From contig NZ_CDBN01000021.1 in NCBI RefSeq assembly GCF_000820085.1, positions 124,001 through 188,000 of the forward strand: DNA of 64,000 bases. The letters are read 5' to 3'. The stretch's first letter is position 1. The number at the start of each line of letters is the position of its first letter. Shown here piece after piece: positions 1 through 7,617 of this stretch. Made by a program: the position numbers and the translations under genes. Source of the stretch: Aeromonas sanarellii (lineage in GTDB: Bacteria > Pseudomonadota > Gammaproteobacteria > Enterobacterales > Aeromonadaceae). The notes below the pieces were generated by a model that was not told where the DNA came from, did no database searches, and was given only the letters and a program-made list of their open reading frames with translations.

Positions 1-255
1 GGCAGCCGCGATCGGCTCGCCCTGCAGCTCCCCTGCGGCAACCTGACCTTTATGGTGGGGGCATTGCCCGAGACGGGGCAGTTGCTGGCCTGTTCGCTCA
101 TGTCCCCCATCGACCCGCATCTGGGGGCCGACGAGGGTCGGGCGCTGGTGAGCAGCACCCTCAAGATGCTGCTCTCCTTGCCGGTGCAGCAGGGGGCTGG
201 CGGCGTGGATCTGGGGCGCCGACGACTGTTCGGTGCCCTGCGCCGAGGTGAGTGA
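1..255 (+). CDS. hybE: HybE family [NiFe]-hydrogenase assembly chaperone, 3' part
   Basis: The reading frame is open from the first base of the window to the TGA at 253-255, so the gene starts upstream. The visible 84 residues contain LQLPCGNLTFMVG, LACSLMSPIDPH and MLLSLPV, which line up with the C-terminal half of E. coli HybE (LQLPYGTMTFTVG, LSCSLMSPLDHS, MILSLPV). HybE is a cytoplasmic chaperone thought to hold the Tat-exported small subunit of a hydrogenase-2 type enzyme until its Fe-S clusters are in place. An hyb structural operon is therefore expected to the left. The nickel importer begins 21 bp downstream, probably in the same transcript. Confidence 0.85.
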   Translation, partial: GSRDRLALQLPCGNLTFMVGALPETGQLLACSLMSPIDPHLGADEGRALVSSTLKMLLSLPVQQGAGGVDLGRRRLFGALRRGE

Positions 256-276
256 ACGAGGCGAACAAGGAGTTTC

Positions 277-1875
277 ATGACCATCCCATTCTTTGGCCGT
301 CGCAGTGGGCTCGCGGCCGCCTTGCTGGCCCTGCTCTCGGGCGGCCTCTCTTTCGCCGCGCTGGCTGCTCAGCCCGTCCCCGCCGAACTCACGCTCGCCA
401 TAGGCAGTGAGCCCACCGAAGGGTTCGACCCGCTGCTCGGCTGGAGCCACGGCAGCCATCTGCTGCTGCACAGCCCGCTGCTCAAACAAAGCGCCGATCT
501 CGGCTGGCAGAACGTGCTGACCCAATCGGTGACCCCGAACCAGGATGGCAAGGGGTGGCTTATCCGCCTCAAGCCGGATCTGACATTCTCCAACGGCGCG
601 CCGCTCACCGCCGAGGACGTGGCCTTTACCTACAACAGCGCCGCCCGGGGCGGCGGCAAGATCGACATGGGCAACTTTGTCTCGGCCAAGGTGCTCTCGC
701 CTACCGAGGTGGCCATCACCTTGAGTGCCCCCCAGAGCACCTTCGTCAACGTGCTGGGATCTTTGGGGATAGTGTCGAAGCAGGATTACGATCCCAAGCG
801 CTATGCCCGCGAGCCGGTCGGTGCCGGCCCTTACCGGCTGGTGAGCTTCCTGCCCGGCCAGCAGCTGGTGGTGGAGGCCAACCCCCATTACGCCGGCGGC
901 AGCAATGACTTCAAACGGCTGGTCTTTGTCTTTATCGATGAAGAGAGCGCCTACGCTGCCGCCCGGAGCAGCCAGCTCGACCTGGTGCGCATCGCCCCGT
1001 CGCTGGCGCCCACCGTACCCGACACCCTCAAGCTGTGGGTGCGGCCGAGCGTGGAGAACCGCGGCATCGTCTTCCCCATTCCGCCTGCGGGCGGCAAGGA
1101 TGCCAAGGGTTATCCCGTTGGCAACGACGTGACCTCGGATGTAGCGGTGCGCCGCGCCATCAACTACGCCATCGACCGCAAGCTGCTGGCCGATCAACTG
1201 CTGGAAGGGCATGCCATCCCCGCTTACAGCGCGGTAGAAGGCTTGCCCTGGCTGAATAAAGCCACCGCTTTCAAGGATGGGGATGTCGTCCACGCCAACG
1301 CCCTGCTCGACGAGGCAGGCTGGAAGATGGGCAGCGACGGCGTTCGTCACAAGGGCGACCTGCGCGCCGCCTTTACCCTCTGGTACACCAGTGGCGACAG
1401 CTCCCGCCGGGATCTGGCGGAAGCGGTGCGGGCCATGCTGGGGCCCATCGGTCTCGAGGTGAGCCTCAAGTCCGGCAGCTGGGAGCAGGTGGAGCGGGAG
1501 ATGCACGCCAATCCGGTGCTGATGGGGTGGGGGAGTCTGGATCCCATGGAGCTCTATCACCACTACCAGAGCGGCTCCGCCGGGGTGGAGTTCTACAACC
1601 CGGGTTATTACCAGAATCCGGTGGTGGATGGCCACCTCAAGCAGGCGCTGGATGCCCCCGATTGGCAGGCGGCCGTGCCGTTCTGGCAGCAGGTGGAGTG
1701 GGATGGCAAGACCGGCGCCGGGGTGCAGGGGGATGCCGCCTGGGCCTGGCTGCTCAACGTGCAGCACACCTATCTGGCCAGCCGCTGCATCGACCTTGGC
1801 AAGGGGGCGCCGGAAATTCACGGTAGCTGGTCTTTGCTGGGCAACCTGCAGGATTGGCGGTGGACGTGCCGCTAA
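277..1875 (+). CDS. nikA: Nickel/peptide-type ABC transporter substrate-binding protein (NikA-like)
   Basis: Family 5 extracellular solute-binding protein (532 aa), the periplasmic receptor of the importer that follows. It has a cleavable signal peptide (about residues 1-31, ending AALAA) and then the family-5 pattern: LAIGSEPTEGFDPLLGW near the mature start, LKPDLTFSNGAPLTAEDVAF near residue 105, and GAGPYRL near 187. The start is chosen because AAGGAG lies at 268-272, 5 nt before the ATG. NikA, OppA and DppA share this fold, so the protein alone does not prove nickel. The nickel assignment rests on the hybE gene just upstream and the hyp operon downstream. It is the first gene of a tight five-gene set. 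Confidence 0.78.
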   Translation: MTIPFFGRRSGLAAALLALLSGGLSFAALAAQPVPAELTLAIGSEPTEGFDPLLGWSHGSHLLLHSPLLKQSADLGWQNVLTQSVTPNQDGKGWLIRLKPDLTFSNGAPLTAEDVAFTYNSAARGGGKIDMGNFVSAKVLSPTEVAITLSAPQSTFVNVLGSLGIVSKQDYDPKRYAREPVGAGPYRLVSFLPGQQLVVEANPHYAGGSNDFKRLVFVFIDEESAYAAARSSQLDLVRIAPSLAPTVPDTLKLWVRPSVENRGIVFPIPPAGGKDAKGYPVGNDVTSDVAVRRAINYAIDRKLLADQLLEGHAIPAYSAVEGLPWLNKATAFKDGDVVHANALLDEAGWKMGSDGVRHKGDLRAAFTLWYTSGDSSRRDLAEAVRAMLGPIGLEVSLKSGSWEQVEREMHANPVLMGWGSLDPMELYHHYQSGSAGVEFYNPGYYQNPVVDGHLKQALDAPDWQAAVPFWQQVEWDGKTGAGVQGDAAWAWLLNVQHTYLASRCIDLGKGAPEIHGSWSLLGNLQDWRWTCR

Positions 1876-1886
1876 GTTCGTCCACC

Positions 1887-2864
1887 ATGATGACGGCAAG
1901 TCTCAAAGCCCTGCTGCGTCTGACAGGGCTGCTCTGTCTGGTCTCTGTTGCCACCTTTGTGCTGCTCAGCTACTCCCCCATCGATCCCATCAAGGCCTAT
2001 ATCGGCAACGATCTGCTGCATGTGCCGCCCGAGCAGTACGCTCGCATCGCCGCTCGCTGGGGGCTGGATCAGCCGCTCTGGTTGCGTTACTGGCACTGGT
2101 TTAGCCAGGTGCTGCGGGGAGATCTCGGTTACTCCATGCTCTACAACGCGCCTGTGAGCGAGGTGATAGGTCAGCGCTTTGCCGCCTCCTTCCTGCTGCT
2201 GGCGGGGGCCTGGCTGCTCTCCGGTTTTTTCGGCATTCTGCTTGGGCTCTGCGCCGGTCGCTATCTCAACCGCTGGCCCGATCGCCTGATCTGCCGCTTT
2301 GCCTACCTGCTCGCCTCTTTGCCCACCTTCTGGGTCGGCCTGTTGCTGCTTGCGCTGTTTGCGGTGCACTGGCCCTTGTTGCCGGTCTGCTGCGCCTGGA
2401 CGCCGGGCCTCGCTGCCGATGAGGTGGACTGGTCGATGCGCTTGCGCCATCTGCTGCTGCCGGTCACAACCCTGGCCCTGCTGGGGCTTGGCAATATCGC
2501 ACTGCATACCCGGGAGCGGGTGGCCGAGGTGCTGGCGAGCGATTTTATTCGCTACGCCCGCGCCCAGGGAGATGGCGGCTGGCCCATGCTGCGCTTTCAC
2601 GTGCTGCGCCACGCCCTGACCCCGGCGCTCTGCCTGCAGTTTGCCTCTCTGGGGGAACTGATTGGCGGATCGCTCTTGGCAGAGAAGGTCTTCTCCTACC
2701 CGGGGCTGGGCCAGGCCACAGTCGATGCGGGGCTCAGGGGCGATATCCCCCTGCTGATGGGAATCGTGCTCTTCTGCACCCTACTGGTCTTTTTGGGCAA
2801 CACGGCGGCGCGGGTGCTGCTGGTCCGCATCAACCGGGGCTGGGAGGGTGTGCATGCTGTTTAA
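1887..2864 (+). CDS. nikB: Nickel-type ABC transporter permease, NikB-like
   Basis: First inner-membrane permease of the importer, about 325 aa, in the DppB/NikB family. A membrane segment follows the start (LLCLVSVATFVLLSY), then the periplasmic region with the family motif WGLDQPLWLRYW, and a cytoplasmic loop GDGGWPMLRFHVLRHAL followed by GELIGGSLLAEKVFSYPG, the usual EAA-type region that docks the ATPase. I chose the ATG at 1887, 11 bp after nikA ends; the next codon is also ATG, and an upstream in-frame start at 1854 would overlap nikA. No strong ribosome site is seen, so translation may be coupled. Its 3' end overlaps nikC by 11 nt. Confidence 0.77.
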   Translation: MMTASLKALLRLTGLLCLVSVATFVLLSYSPIDPIKAYIGNDLLHVPPEQYARIAARWGLDQPLWLRYWHWFSQVLRGDLGYSMLYNAPVSEVIGQRFAASFLLLAGAWLLSGFFGILLGLCAGRYLNRWPDRLICRFAYLLASLPTFWVGLLLLALFAVHWPLLPVCCAWTPGLAADEVDWSMRLRHLLLPVTTLALLGLGNIALHTRERVAEVLASDFIRYARAQGDGGWPMLRFHVLRHALTPALCLQFASLGELIGGSLLAEKVFSYPGLGQATVDAGLRGDIPLLMGIVLFCTLLVFLGNTAARVLLVRINRGWEGVHAV

Positions 2865-3672
2865 TCCGCTCCCCTCCTTGCTGCGTCTGGGCGTTGCGCT
2901 GATCTGCCTGCTGCTGCTGGCCAGCTATGGCTGGAGCCTCTCTCATCAGGATGTGCCGATGGATCTGCTGGCCCGCCAGCAGCCACCCTCGCCGGCTCAC
3001 TGGTTCGGTACCGATCAGATGGGGCGGGATCTCTGGCTGCGGGCCTTTCAGGGCACCCTCACCAGTCTGGAGCTGGGGATCAGCACGGCCCTTTGCAGCG
3101 GCCTGCTGGCCATGGTGGCGGCGAGCCTCTCGCTCATCCATCCCAAGTGCGATACGGCGGTGCGCCTCGTGATCGACGCCATGCTGGCGCTGCCCCATAT
3201 GCTGCTGTTGATCCTGATCTGCTTCACCGCAGGGGGTGGCATGCGCGGGGTGATCCTGGCGGTGGCGTTCACCCATTGGCCCAAGCTGGCGCTCATTCTC
3301 TGCGCCGAGGCGCGGCGCATCGCCAGCAGCGACTACGTGGTGCTGGCGCGCTGTCAGGGGATGGGAGCGCTGCGGCGCTGGCGTACCCATCTGTTGCCGG
3401 GGCTCTTGCCCCAGTGGTTTATCGGCACCCTGCTGATGTTCCCCCACGCGGTGCTGCACAGCGCGGCGCTGAGCTTCCTCGGCTTTGGCCTGGCGGCCCA
3501 CGAGGCTTCCCTTGGCCTGCTGCTGGCCGATGCTCTGCGCTATCTGGCCGGCGGCGGCTGGTGGTTGGCCCTTTTCCCCGGTCTGATGCTGCTGACGTTG
3601 GTCCTGCTGTTTGATCAGGCTACCCGGGCACTGCAACAACTCTGGTTTGGGTTTGGGGGAGATACATGCTGA
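2854..3672 (+). CDS. nikC: Nickel-type ABC transporter permease, NikC-like
   Basis: Second permease, 272 aa, DppC/NikC family. The N-terminal transmembrane helix (LICLLLLASYG) is followed by HWFGTDQMGRDLWLR, the diagnostic motif of this subfamily, and by an EAA-type loop near GMGALRRWRTHLLPG. The ATG at 2854 is preferred over the in-frame GTG at 2848 because GGGAGG at 2842-2847 is correctly spaced from 2854. The gene ends ...RALQQLWFGFGGDTC, and its stop overlaps an ATGCTGA start at 3666. That start opens not the real nikD but a 38-codon remnant ORF, so the usual coupling to the ATPase gene passes through an extra cistron. Confidence 0.77.
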   Translation: MLFNPLPSLLRLGVALICLLLLASYGWSLSHQDVPMDLLARQQPPSPAHWFGTDQMGRDLWLRAFQGTLTSLELGISTALCSGLLAMVAASLSLIHPKCDTAVRLVIDAMLALPHMLLLILICFTAGGGMRGVILAVAFTHWPKLALILCAEARRIASSDYVVLARCQGMGALRRWRTHLLPGLLPQWFIGTLLMFPHAVLHSAALSFLGFGLAAHEASLGLLLADALRYLAGGGWWLALFPGLMLLTLVLLFDQATRALQQLWFGFGGDTC

Positions 3673-3782
3673 GTTTTGAAAGCGCCATCTGGCGTCAGCA
3701 CAGTCTGGCTGGTGCTGCTGTTCGCTCAGATTACTCGCGGGCCCTGCAACAGCTGCAGTGGCACAGGGGTGAACCATGCTGA
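3666..3782 (+). pseudogene. In-frame scar micro-ORF: nikD-like start fused to a second nikC tail
   Basis: A 38-codon ORF fills the nikC-nikD gap. It starts ATGCTGAGTTTTGA, the same 14 bases that start nikD at 3776, reads MLSFESAIWRQ..., and ends RALQQLQWHRGEPC, which resembles the real NikC end RALQQLWFGFGGDTC. Both the intact nikC and this tail stop within the same ATGCTGA overlap. It therefore looks like the start of one nikD joined in frame to the end of another, diverged nikC. It is probably not a functional protein, but it keeps ribosomes moving from nikC to nikD by overlap at both ends. Confidence 0.75.
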
Positions 3783-4564
3783 GTTTTGACCAGGTAACCA
3801 TAGAGGCGGCCCACTACTCCTGGCTGGGGCGGCGCAGCTGGCAGCCTTTGCTGACCGATATCAGCCTGCAACTGGCGCCGGGGGAGATAGTGGCGCTGGT
3901 GGGGGGGAGCGGCGAGGGCAAGAGCCTGTTGCTGCAAAGCGCCCTGACCCTGCTGCCGGACAATCTGCGGATGCGCGGCACCATCTCCCTCGATGGCACG
4001 CCTCTGTGCGATGCCAGTAGGGCCCGTCTGCGCGGCCACACCCTCTGCTATGTGCCGCAGGGGGTGAGCGCCCTCAATCCGTTGCTGACGGTGGAGCGTC
4101 AGCTGGGCCGGGCGGCGCGCCTCTGCGGTCAGAGCGGTTCTCGCGAGCGGCTCGGCCAGCAACTGCTGCGCTACCAGCTGCCCGCCACCACGCTGGACCG
4201 CTATCCGCGCCAGCTCTCCGGCGGCATGGCCAAGCGCATTCTGGCCTGCACCGCGGCCCTTGGCGGCGCCCGCTACATTCTGGCGGACGAGATCACTGCC
4301 TGGCTCGACGAGGGGCTGGCCTGCCAGCTGCTCAGCCAGTTGCGTGAATTGGCCAATCAGGGCAGCGGTATCCTCTGGGTGACCCACGATCTGGCGCTGG
4401 CGGCCCGCTTTGCCGATCGCATCGTTGCGCTCCATCAGGGCCAGGTGAGCGACACCTTGAGCAGCCACCATCTGCGCCAGGGGCAGGGGAGCGAGATGCT
4501 CAGAGCCCACTGGCAGGCGCTGCCGGAGTTCAACGCGCTCTTCTCTGTGCCGGAGGTGTCCTGA
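3776..4564 (+). CDS. nikD: Nickel-type ABC transporter ATPase, NikD-like
   Basis: First ATPase of the importer, 262 aa. Walker A is GGSGEGKS near residue 42, the signature is LSGGMAKR near 147, and Walker B reads YILADE near 170 followed by ITAWLD in place of the common PT.ALD. The switch histidine is in WVTHDLALAARF. The N-terminal sequence MLSFDQVTIEAAHYSW follows a 7-base overlap with the preceding micro-ORF, and the C-terminal WQALPEFNALFSVPEVS is repeated at 4612-4665. The gene is bracketed by duplicated gene ends and may have been replaced by recombination with a divergent nik locus. Confidence 0.77.
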   Translation: MLSFDQVTIEAAHYSWLGRRSWQPLLTDISLQLAPGEIVALVGGSGEGKSLLLQSALTLLPDNLRMRGTISLDGTPLCDASRARLRGHTLCYVPQGVSALNPLLTVERQLGRAARLCGQSGSRERLGQQLLRYQLPATTLDRYPRQLSGGMAKRILACTAALGGARYILADEITAWLDEGLACQLLSQLRELANQGSGILWVTHDLALAARFADRIVALHQGQVSDTLSSHHLRQGQGSEMLRAHWQALPEFNALFSVPEVS

Positions 4565-4665
4565 TGCGGGTGTCTCTGAGACTGGCCGTGTGCGGCGCGG
4601 CAGACATTCAGTGGCAGGCGCTGCCGGAATTCAACGCGCTCTTCTCTGTGCCGGAGGTTTCCTGA
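4564..4665 (+). pseudogene. In-frame scar micro-ORF ending in a second copy of the nikD tail
   Basis: A 33-codon ORF lies between nikD and nikE. Its ATG overlaps the nikD stop (TGATG) and its own stop overlaps the nikE start in the same way. The last 56 bases of the nikD junction (4511-4566) recur at 4612-4667 with two mismatches, so this ORF ends WQALPEFNALFSVPEVS like NikD. Its first residues (MRVSLRLAVCGAADIQ) match nothing I can name; they might be the start of a different nikE joined to the old nikD end. Function as a protein is unlikely; translational coupling is preserved. Confidence 0.75.
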
Positions 4666-5306
4666 TGTTCGAAGTACGGGGTCTCACCATCGCCCAGGGG
4701 GAACGTCCCCTCTGGCAGAGGTTATCGCTGGCAGTCAGAGCGGGCGAACGGCTCGGCATCTCTGCCCCGAGCGGCCATGGCAAGACCACGTTGGGGCGGG
4801 TATTGGCGGGTTGGCAACCAGTTCGTGCAGGCGGGCAGATCCTGCTGGATGGGCAGCCGGTGCCTGAACGGGTAAAAGGCTACAACCCCATCCAGCTGGT
4901 GCCCCAGCACCCGGAACTCACCTTCAATCCCTATCGCACCACCGGGCAGGCGCTGTGGGATGTGTGGCGTCCCGATGACGCCATGCTGGCCCGTTTTATG
5001 GTCAAGCCTGCGTGGCTTGGCCGTAAACCCGGTCAGCTCTCCGGTGGTGAGCTGGCCCGTATCGCACTGCTGCGTGCCCTCGATCCCCGCACCCGTCTGC
5101 TGATTGCCGACGAGGTGACCGCCCAGCTGGATCCGCAAATCCAGCGCCAACTCTGGCGGGAGTTGATGGTTGAGTGTGAGCAGCGCGGGCTTGGGATACT
5201 TGTCTTCAGTCACCAGCAGGCATTATTGCGCCAGATCTGCCATCGGGTGCTGCGCTTTGGCGAGAAAGTGGCTGAGCAGGCATTGATGGCTCGCAGCGTT
5301 GCCTGA
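4665..5306 (+). CDS. nikE: Nickel-type ABC transporter ATPase, NikE-like
   Basis: Second ATPase of the importer, 213 aa, shorter than E. coli NikE because it lacks a C-terminal extension. Walker A is SGHGKTT near residue 36, the signature LSGGELAR near 127, and Walker B LLIADE near 145 with VTAQLD as D-loop; the switch histidine is in VFSHQQALLRQ. The ATG at 4665 overlaps the stop of the preceding remnant ORF; an in-frame upstream GTG at 4590 would give an unlikely N-terminus. NikD and NikE form the heterodimer that powers NikBC. This is the last gene of the nickel operon. Confidence 0.75.
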   Translation: MFEVRGLTIAQGERPLWQRLSLAVRAGERLGISAPSGHGKTTLGRVLAGWQPVRAGGQILLDGQPVPERVKGYNPIQLVPQHPELTFNPYRTTGQALWDVWRPDDAMLARFMVKPAWLGRKPGQLSGGELARIALLRALDPRTRLLIADEVTAQLDPQIQRQLWRELMVECEQRGLGILVFSHQQALLRQICHRVLRFGEKVAEQALMARSVA

Positions 5307-5331
5307 GGGGTGGTTCCTCCTTCATCACCTG

Positions 5332-5356
5332 GCCTTCTCCCGCGAGGGGAGAAGGC
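5332..5356 (+). repeat. Palindrome downstream of nikE
   Basis: Ten bases, GCCTTCTCCC (5332-5341), pair perfectly with GGGAGAAGGC (5347-5356) around a 5-base loop. There is no T-tract, so this is not a classic intrinsic terminator; it may protect the 3' end of the nik transcript or belong to the C-rich/G-rich hairpins also seen after recR. The rest of 5307-5553 shows nothing else I recognise. Confidence 0.5.
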
Positions 5357-5553
5357 GATGCATGTGCGATGCCCAGGAGGTGGCTGATGATGCCGACGTT
5401 GCCAAGCCTCACGGCGGGCATTCGGTATATCCTTGGGTCCCTTGCAGACATCCTGGCCTGTCTGGCATAACGAGGGGGCGCCCTGTCAGGGATGCAATCA
5501 GCACCCATGGGGTCATCAGATGGCCGGGCCCACCATTTTGGACATCATTCACT

Positions 5554-6030
5554 ATGAATTGCATGGAACTTAAACCGTTCAGTGACGTGAGCGCGGTGGA
5601 TTTTCTGCCCGTGGTCAACGATCAGACCGTGAGAACGCATCTGATTGATCATCCTCCCTTCGATGTGGCCAGTGTGCGCGCCTGGATGGATGACAAGATG
5701 CGAATAGACAGGTTACCCGGTTGTCGGGTGCGTGCCGTGGTCATTGACGGTGAACTGGTGGGATGGTGCGGGATACAACCCGACGACGAGGGGGTCGAGA
5801 TGGCCGTCGTGATCGCCAAGGCGGGTTGGGGGGCGGGGATAGCCATCTTCAAGGAGATGATGGAATGGGCAAGGCAGATGGGGCATAGGGAGGTCATGTT
5901 TCATCTGCTGAGCACACGCCCCGAATATCGGGCTCTCGCCAGGCGATCCACCAAGGTGAAGAGGACGACGCTGTCGGGGAATGATTTCACCACCTATTGC
6001 CTCAGCGTGGAAAAATGGTTTGCGGGTTGA
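5554..6030 (+). CDS. GNAT-family N-acetyltransferase
   Basis: A 158 aa protein with the GNAT layout: a strand RAVVIDGELVGWCGI (beta 2-3), MAVVIAKAGWGAGIAIFKEMMEW holding a weak acetyl-CoA loop (the G-W-G-A-G stretch in place of Q/RxxGxG/A) and alpha 3, then HREVMFHLL (beta 5). The N-terminal LKPFSDVSAVDFLPVVND resembles RimJ/RimL-type relatives, but the substrate cannot be read from sequence. The ATG at 5554 is preferred; another lies at 5563, and the open frame upstream has no similarity. It sits alone between the nik and hyp operons, convergent with hypB, and shares a terminator with it. Confidence 0.6.
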   Translation: MNCMELKPFSDVSAVDFLPVVNDQTVRTHLIDHPPFDVASVRAWMDDKMRIDRLPGCRVRAVVIDGELVGWCGIQPDDEGVEMAVVIAKAGWGAGIAIFKEMMEWARQMGHREVMFHLLSTRPEYRALARRSTKVKRTTLSGNDFTTYCLSVEKWFAG

Positions 6031-6062
6031 TGATGGACAACGCGCCCCCTGCCACTACAAAC

Positions 6063-6088
6063 GCGGGAGGCATCAGCCTCCCGCTTTT
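6063..6088 (+). terminator. Terminator between the GNAT gene and hypB
   Basis: GCGGGAGG (6063-6070) pairs with CCTCCCGC (6077-6084) around CATCAG, followed by TTTT on the + strand. The other strand has only a short T run, so it works best for the GNAT gene and may partly stop hypB transcription. Confidence 0.75.
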
Positions 6089-6128
6089 GTTATCCACCGT
6101 TGGCAACGGCATTTAACCGGTTTACCAC

Positions 6129-7205
6129 TCAGGCACTGGCCAGCCAGTTGAGCCAGGCATCCATCCCTTCGCCCGTGGTGGCGCTGACCTGGATCACCTG
6201 AATATAGGGGTTGACCCGTTTGGCGTTCTCGATACAGCGTGCCACGTCAAAGCTGACATAGGGCAGCAGATCGATCTTGTTGATCACCATCAGCTGGGCG
6301 GCGGCAAACATGTCCGGGTACTTGAGGGGCTTCTCTTCCCCCTCGGTGACGGAGAGGATCGCCACCTTGTACTTTTCGCCGAGATCGAAGCTGGCGGGGC
6401 AGACCAGATTGCCCACGTTCTCGATAAAGAGGATGCCCCCTTCATTGGCAGGCAGCTGGTGGCAGGCGTCGTGGACCATCTTGGCGTCCAGATGACAGCC
6501 CTTGCCGGTGTTGATCTGCACGGCAGGGACGCCGGTGGCACGGATGCGATCCGCATCGGCACTGGTCTGCTGATCCCCTTCGATCACCGCGCAGGGGCGC
6601 TTGTCGGCCAGCTGGAGCAGGGTTTCGCACAGTAAGGTGGTCTTGCCTGACCCCGGGCTCGACACCAGGTTAAGCACCAGCTGGGCCGCCTCGTCGAAGT
6701 GCTCACGGTTGTGGGCCGCCAGCGCATTGTTCTTGGCCAGCACGTCCATTTCGATGGCGATCAGCTGGCGCTGCCCCATGCCGGGGACCGACAACCCCGC
6801 TTCCCCTTTGCCGTAGTGCAGATCACCCTGCTGATGGTCATGGTCATGGTCATGGTCATGGTCATGGTCATGGTCATGGTCATGGCTGTGATCATGGGGA
6901 TGCGCATGGGGATGCGCATGGGAATGGCCGTGGTCATGAGAGTGGGGATGATCATGATGATGGTCGTGGGGGTGATCATGCCCCTTATGGCTTATGGGAG
7001 CCCGCACCCCGTGGTAGTGGTGATGGACATCCCCCTGATGGTGATAGTGGTGGTGAATGATGAGGGTGCGCGGCGCGCTCTGCTCGTGGTCATGATGGTC
7101 GTGCTCATGACCATGTTCATGGTGATGTTCATGTTCGTGATGATGCTCATGATCGTGCTCATGGCTGGCGAGCCGCGCCTGGCCGCATCCGCATACGCTA
7201 CACAT
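6129..7205 (-). CDS. hypB: Hydrogenase nickel-incorporation GTPase HypB, with very long His/Asp tract
   Basis: G3E-family GTPase (358 aa) that inserts nickel into the hydrogenase large subunit with HypA. The N-terminus has the high-affinity nickel motif MCSVCGCGQ, as in E. coli HypB. Roughly residues 14-125 are dominated by His, Asp and Glu and form a nickel-storage segment far longer than in most HypBs, including a run of about eight His-Asp pairs. The GTPase core follows: P-loop [11 protein letters not shown] near 185, IEGDQQT, the metal site GCHLD, then VINKIDLLP near 312 and SATTGEG near 343. It is the last gene of hypFCDEAB, 1 bp after hypA. Confidence 0.95.
   Translation of the reverse strand: MCSVCGCGQARLASHEHDHEHHHEHEHHHEHGHEHDHHDHEQSAPRTLIIHHHYHHQGDVHHHYHGVRAPISHKGHDHPHDHHHDHPHSHDHGHSHAHPHAHPHDHSHDHDHDHDHDHDHDHDHQQGDLHYGKGEAGLSVPGMGQRQLIAIEMDVLAKNNALAAHNREHFDEAAQLVLNLVSSPGSGKTTLLCETLLQLADKRPCAVIEGDQQTSADADRIRATGVPAVQINTGKGCHLDAKMVHDACHQLPANEGGILFIENVGNLVCPASFDLGEKYKVAILSVTEGEEKPLKYPDMFAAAQLMVINKIDLLPYVSFDVARCIENAKRVNPYIQVIQVSATTGEGMDAWLNWLASA
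6835..6885 (-). repeat. Hexanucleotide tandem repeat inside hypB
   Basis: The 6-mer TGGTCA (+ strand) occurs eight times without interruption from 6835 to 6882, followed by TGG. On the coding strand each unit encodes one His-Asp pair. Because the unit is a multiple of three, slippage would change the number of metal-binding histidines without shifting the frame. Confidence 0.95.
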
Positions 7206-7206
7206 A

Positions 7207-7548
7207 TCAACTTACCTCGATGTCGGTGATGCGCAGGCTATCACCCTGCGCGACTCGTAATTTGTATCCGCCACACTCGGGACAGGCCTGCCCGCGCTCG
7301 GTGAGGGTGACCGTCTGGTTGCAGTCGTAACACCAGGCCTCTGCCGCCTGGTGCTGAAAGTGCAGCTGGGCCCCTTCGACGGCGGTGCCCTTGGCGGCCG
7401 CCTCGAAACAGAAGGCAATGGTGTCCGGGTCGACGCAGGAGAAGCTGCCGACCTCGAGCCAGAGGGCGGTCACCTTGTTAAAGCCCCGCTGGGTGGCCTG
7501 CTCGGCCGCCAGATCGATGGCGGCCATGGCCAGAGACATTTCGTGCAT
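7207..7548 (-). CDS. hypA: Hydrogenase maturation nickel chaperone HypA
   Basis: 113 aa, the normal HypA length. It begins MHEMSLA, in which His2 is the known nickel ligand, and carries the zinc site with two CxxC pairs, CYDCNQ near residue 73 and CPECGG near 89. HypA takes nickel and works with HypB to load the hydrogenase large subunit. It follows hypE after a 69-bp gap that contains a perfect 8-bp hairpin, and precedes hypB by 1 bp, so hypA and hypB are surely co-translated. Confidence 0.95.
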   Translation of the reverse strand: MHEMSLAMAAIDLAAEQATQRGFNKVTALWLEVGSFSCVDPDTIAFCFEAAAKGTAVEGAQLHFQHQAAEAWCYDCNQTVTLTERGQACPECGGYKLRVAQGDSLRITDIEVS

Positions 7549-7569
7549 GGTGGCTCCTTAACCGATATG

Positions 7570-7591
7570 GGGAGGAGCAGTGACTCCTCCC
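7570..7591 (-). other. Hairpin between hypE and hypA
   Basis: GGGAGGAG (7570-7577) pairs perfectly with CTCCTCCC (7584-7591) around a six-base loop. There is no T-tract on the coding (-) strand beyond it. It is the only sizeable gap in an otherwise overlapping operon and could be an mRNA processing or attenuation point separating hypAB from hypFCDE. Confidence 0.45.
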
Positions 7592-7617
7592 TGTAATTGA
7601 CGGAACGGCATGGCTGC

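Noticed and set aside
5299..5553. N-terminal extension of the GNAT gene to 5299
   Set aside because: The extra residues have no similarity and cross the palindrome after nikE; the ATG at 5554 gives a standard GNAT length.
6835..6885. Tandem repeats as a possible CRISPR or phage repeat
   Set aside because: Contiguous 6-mers within the hypB reading frame, no spacers; a coding microsatellite.
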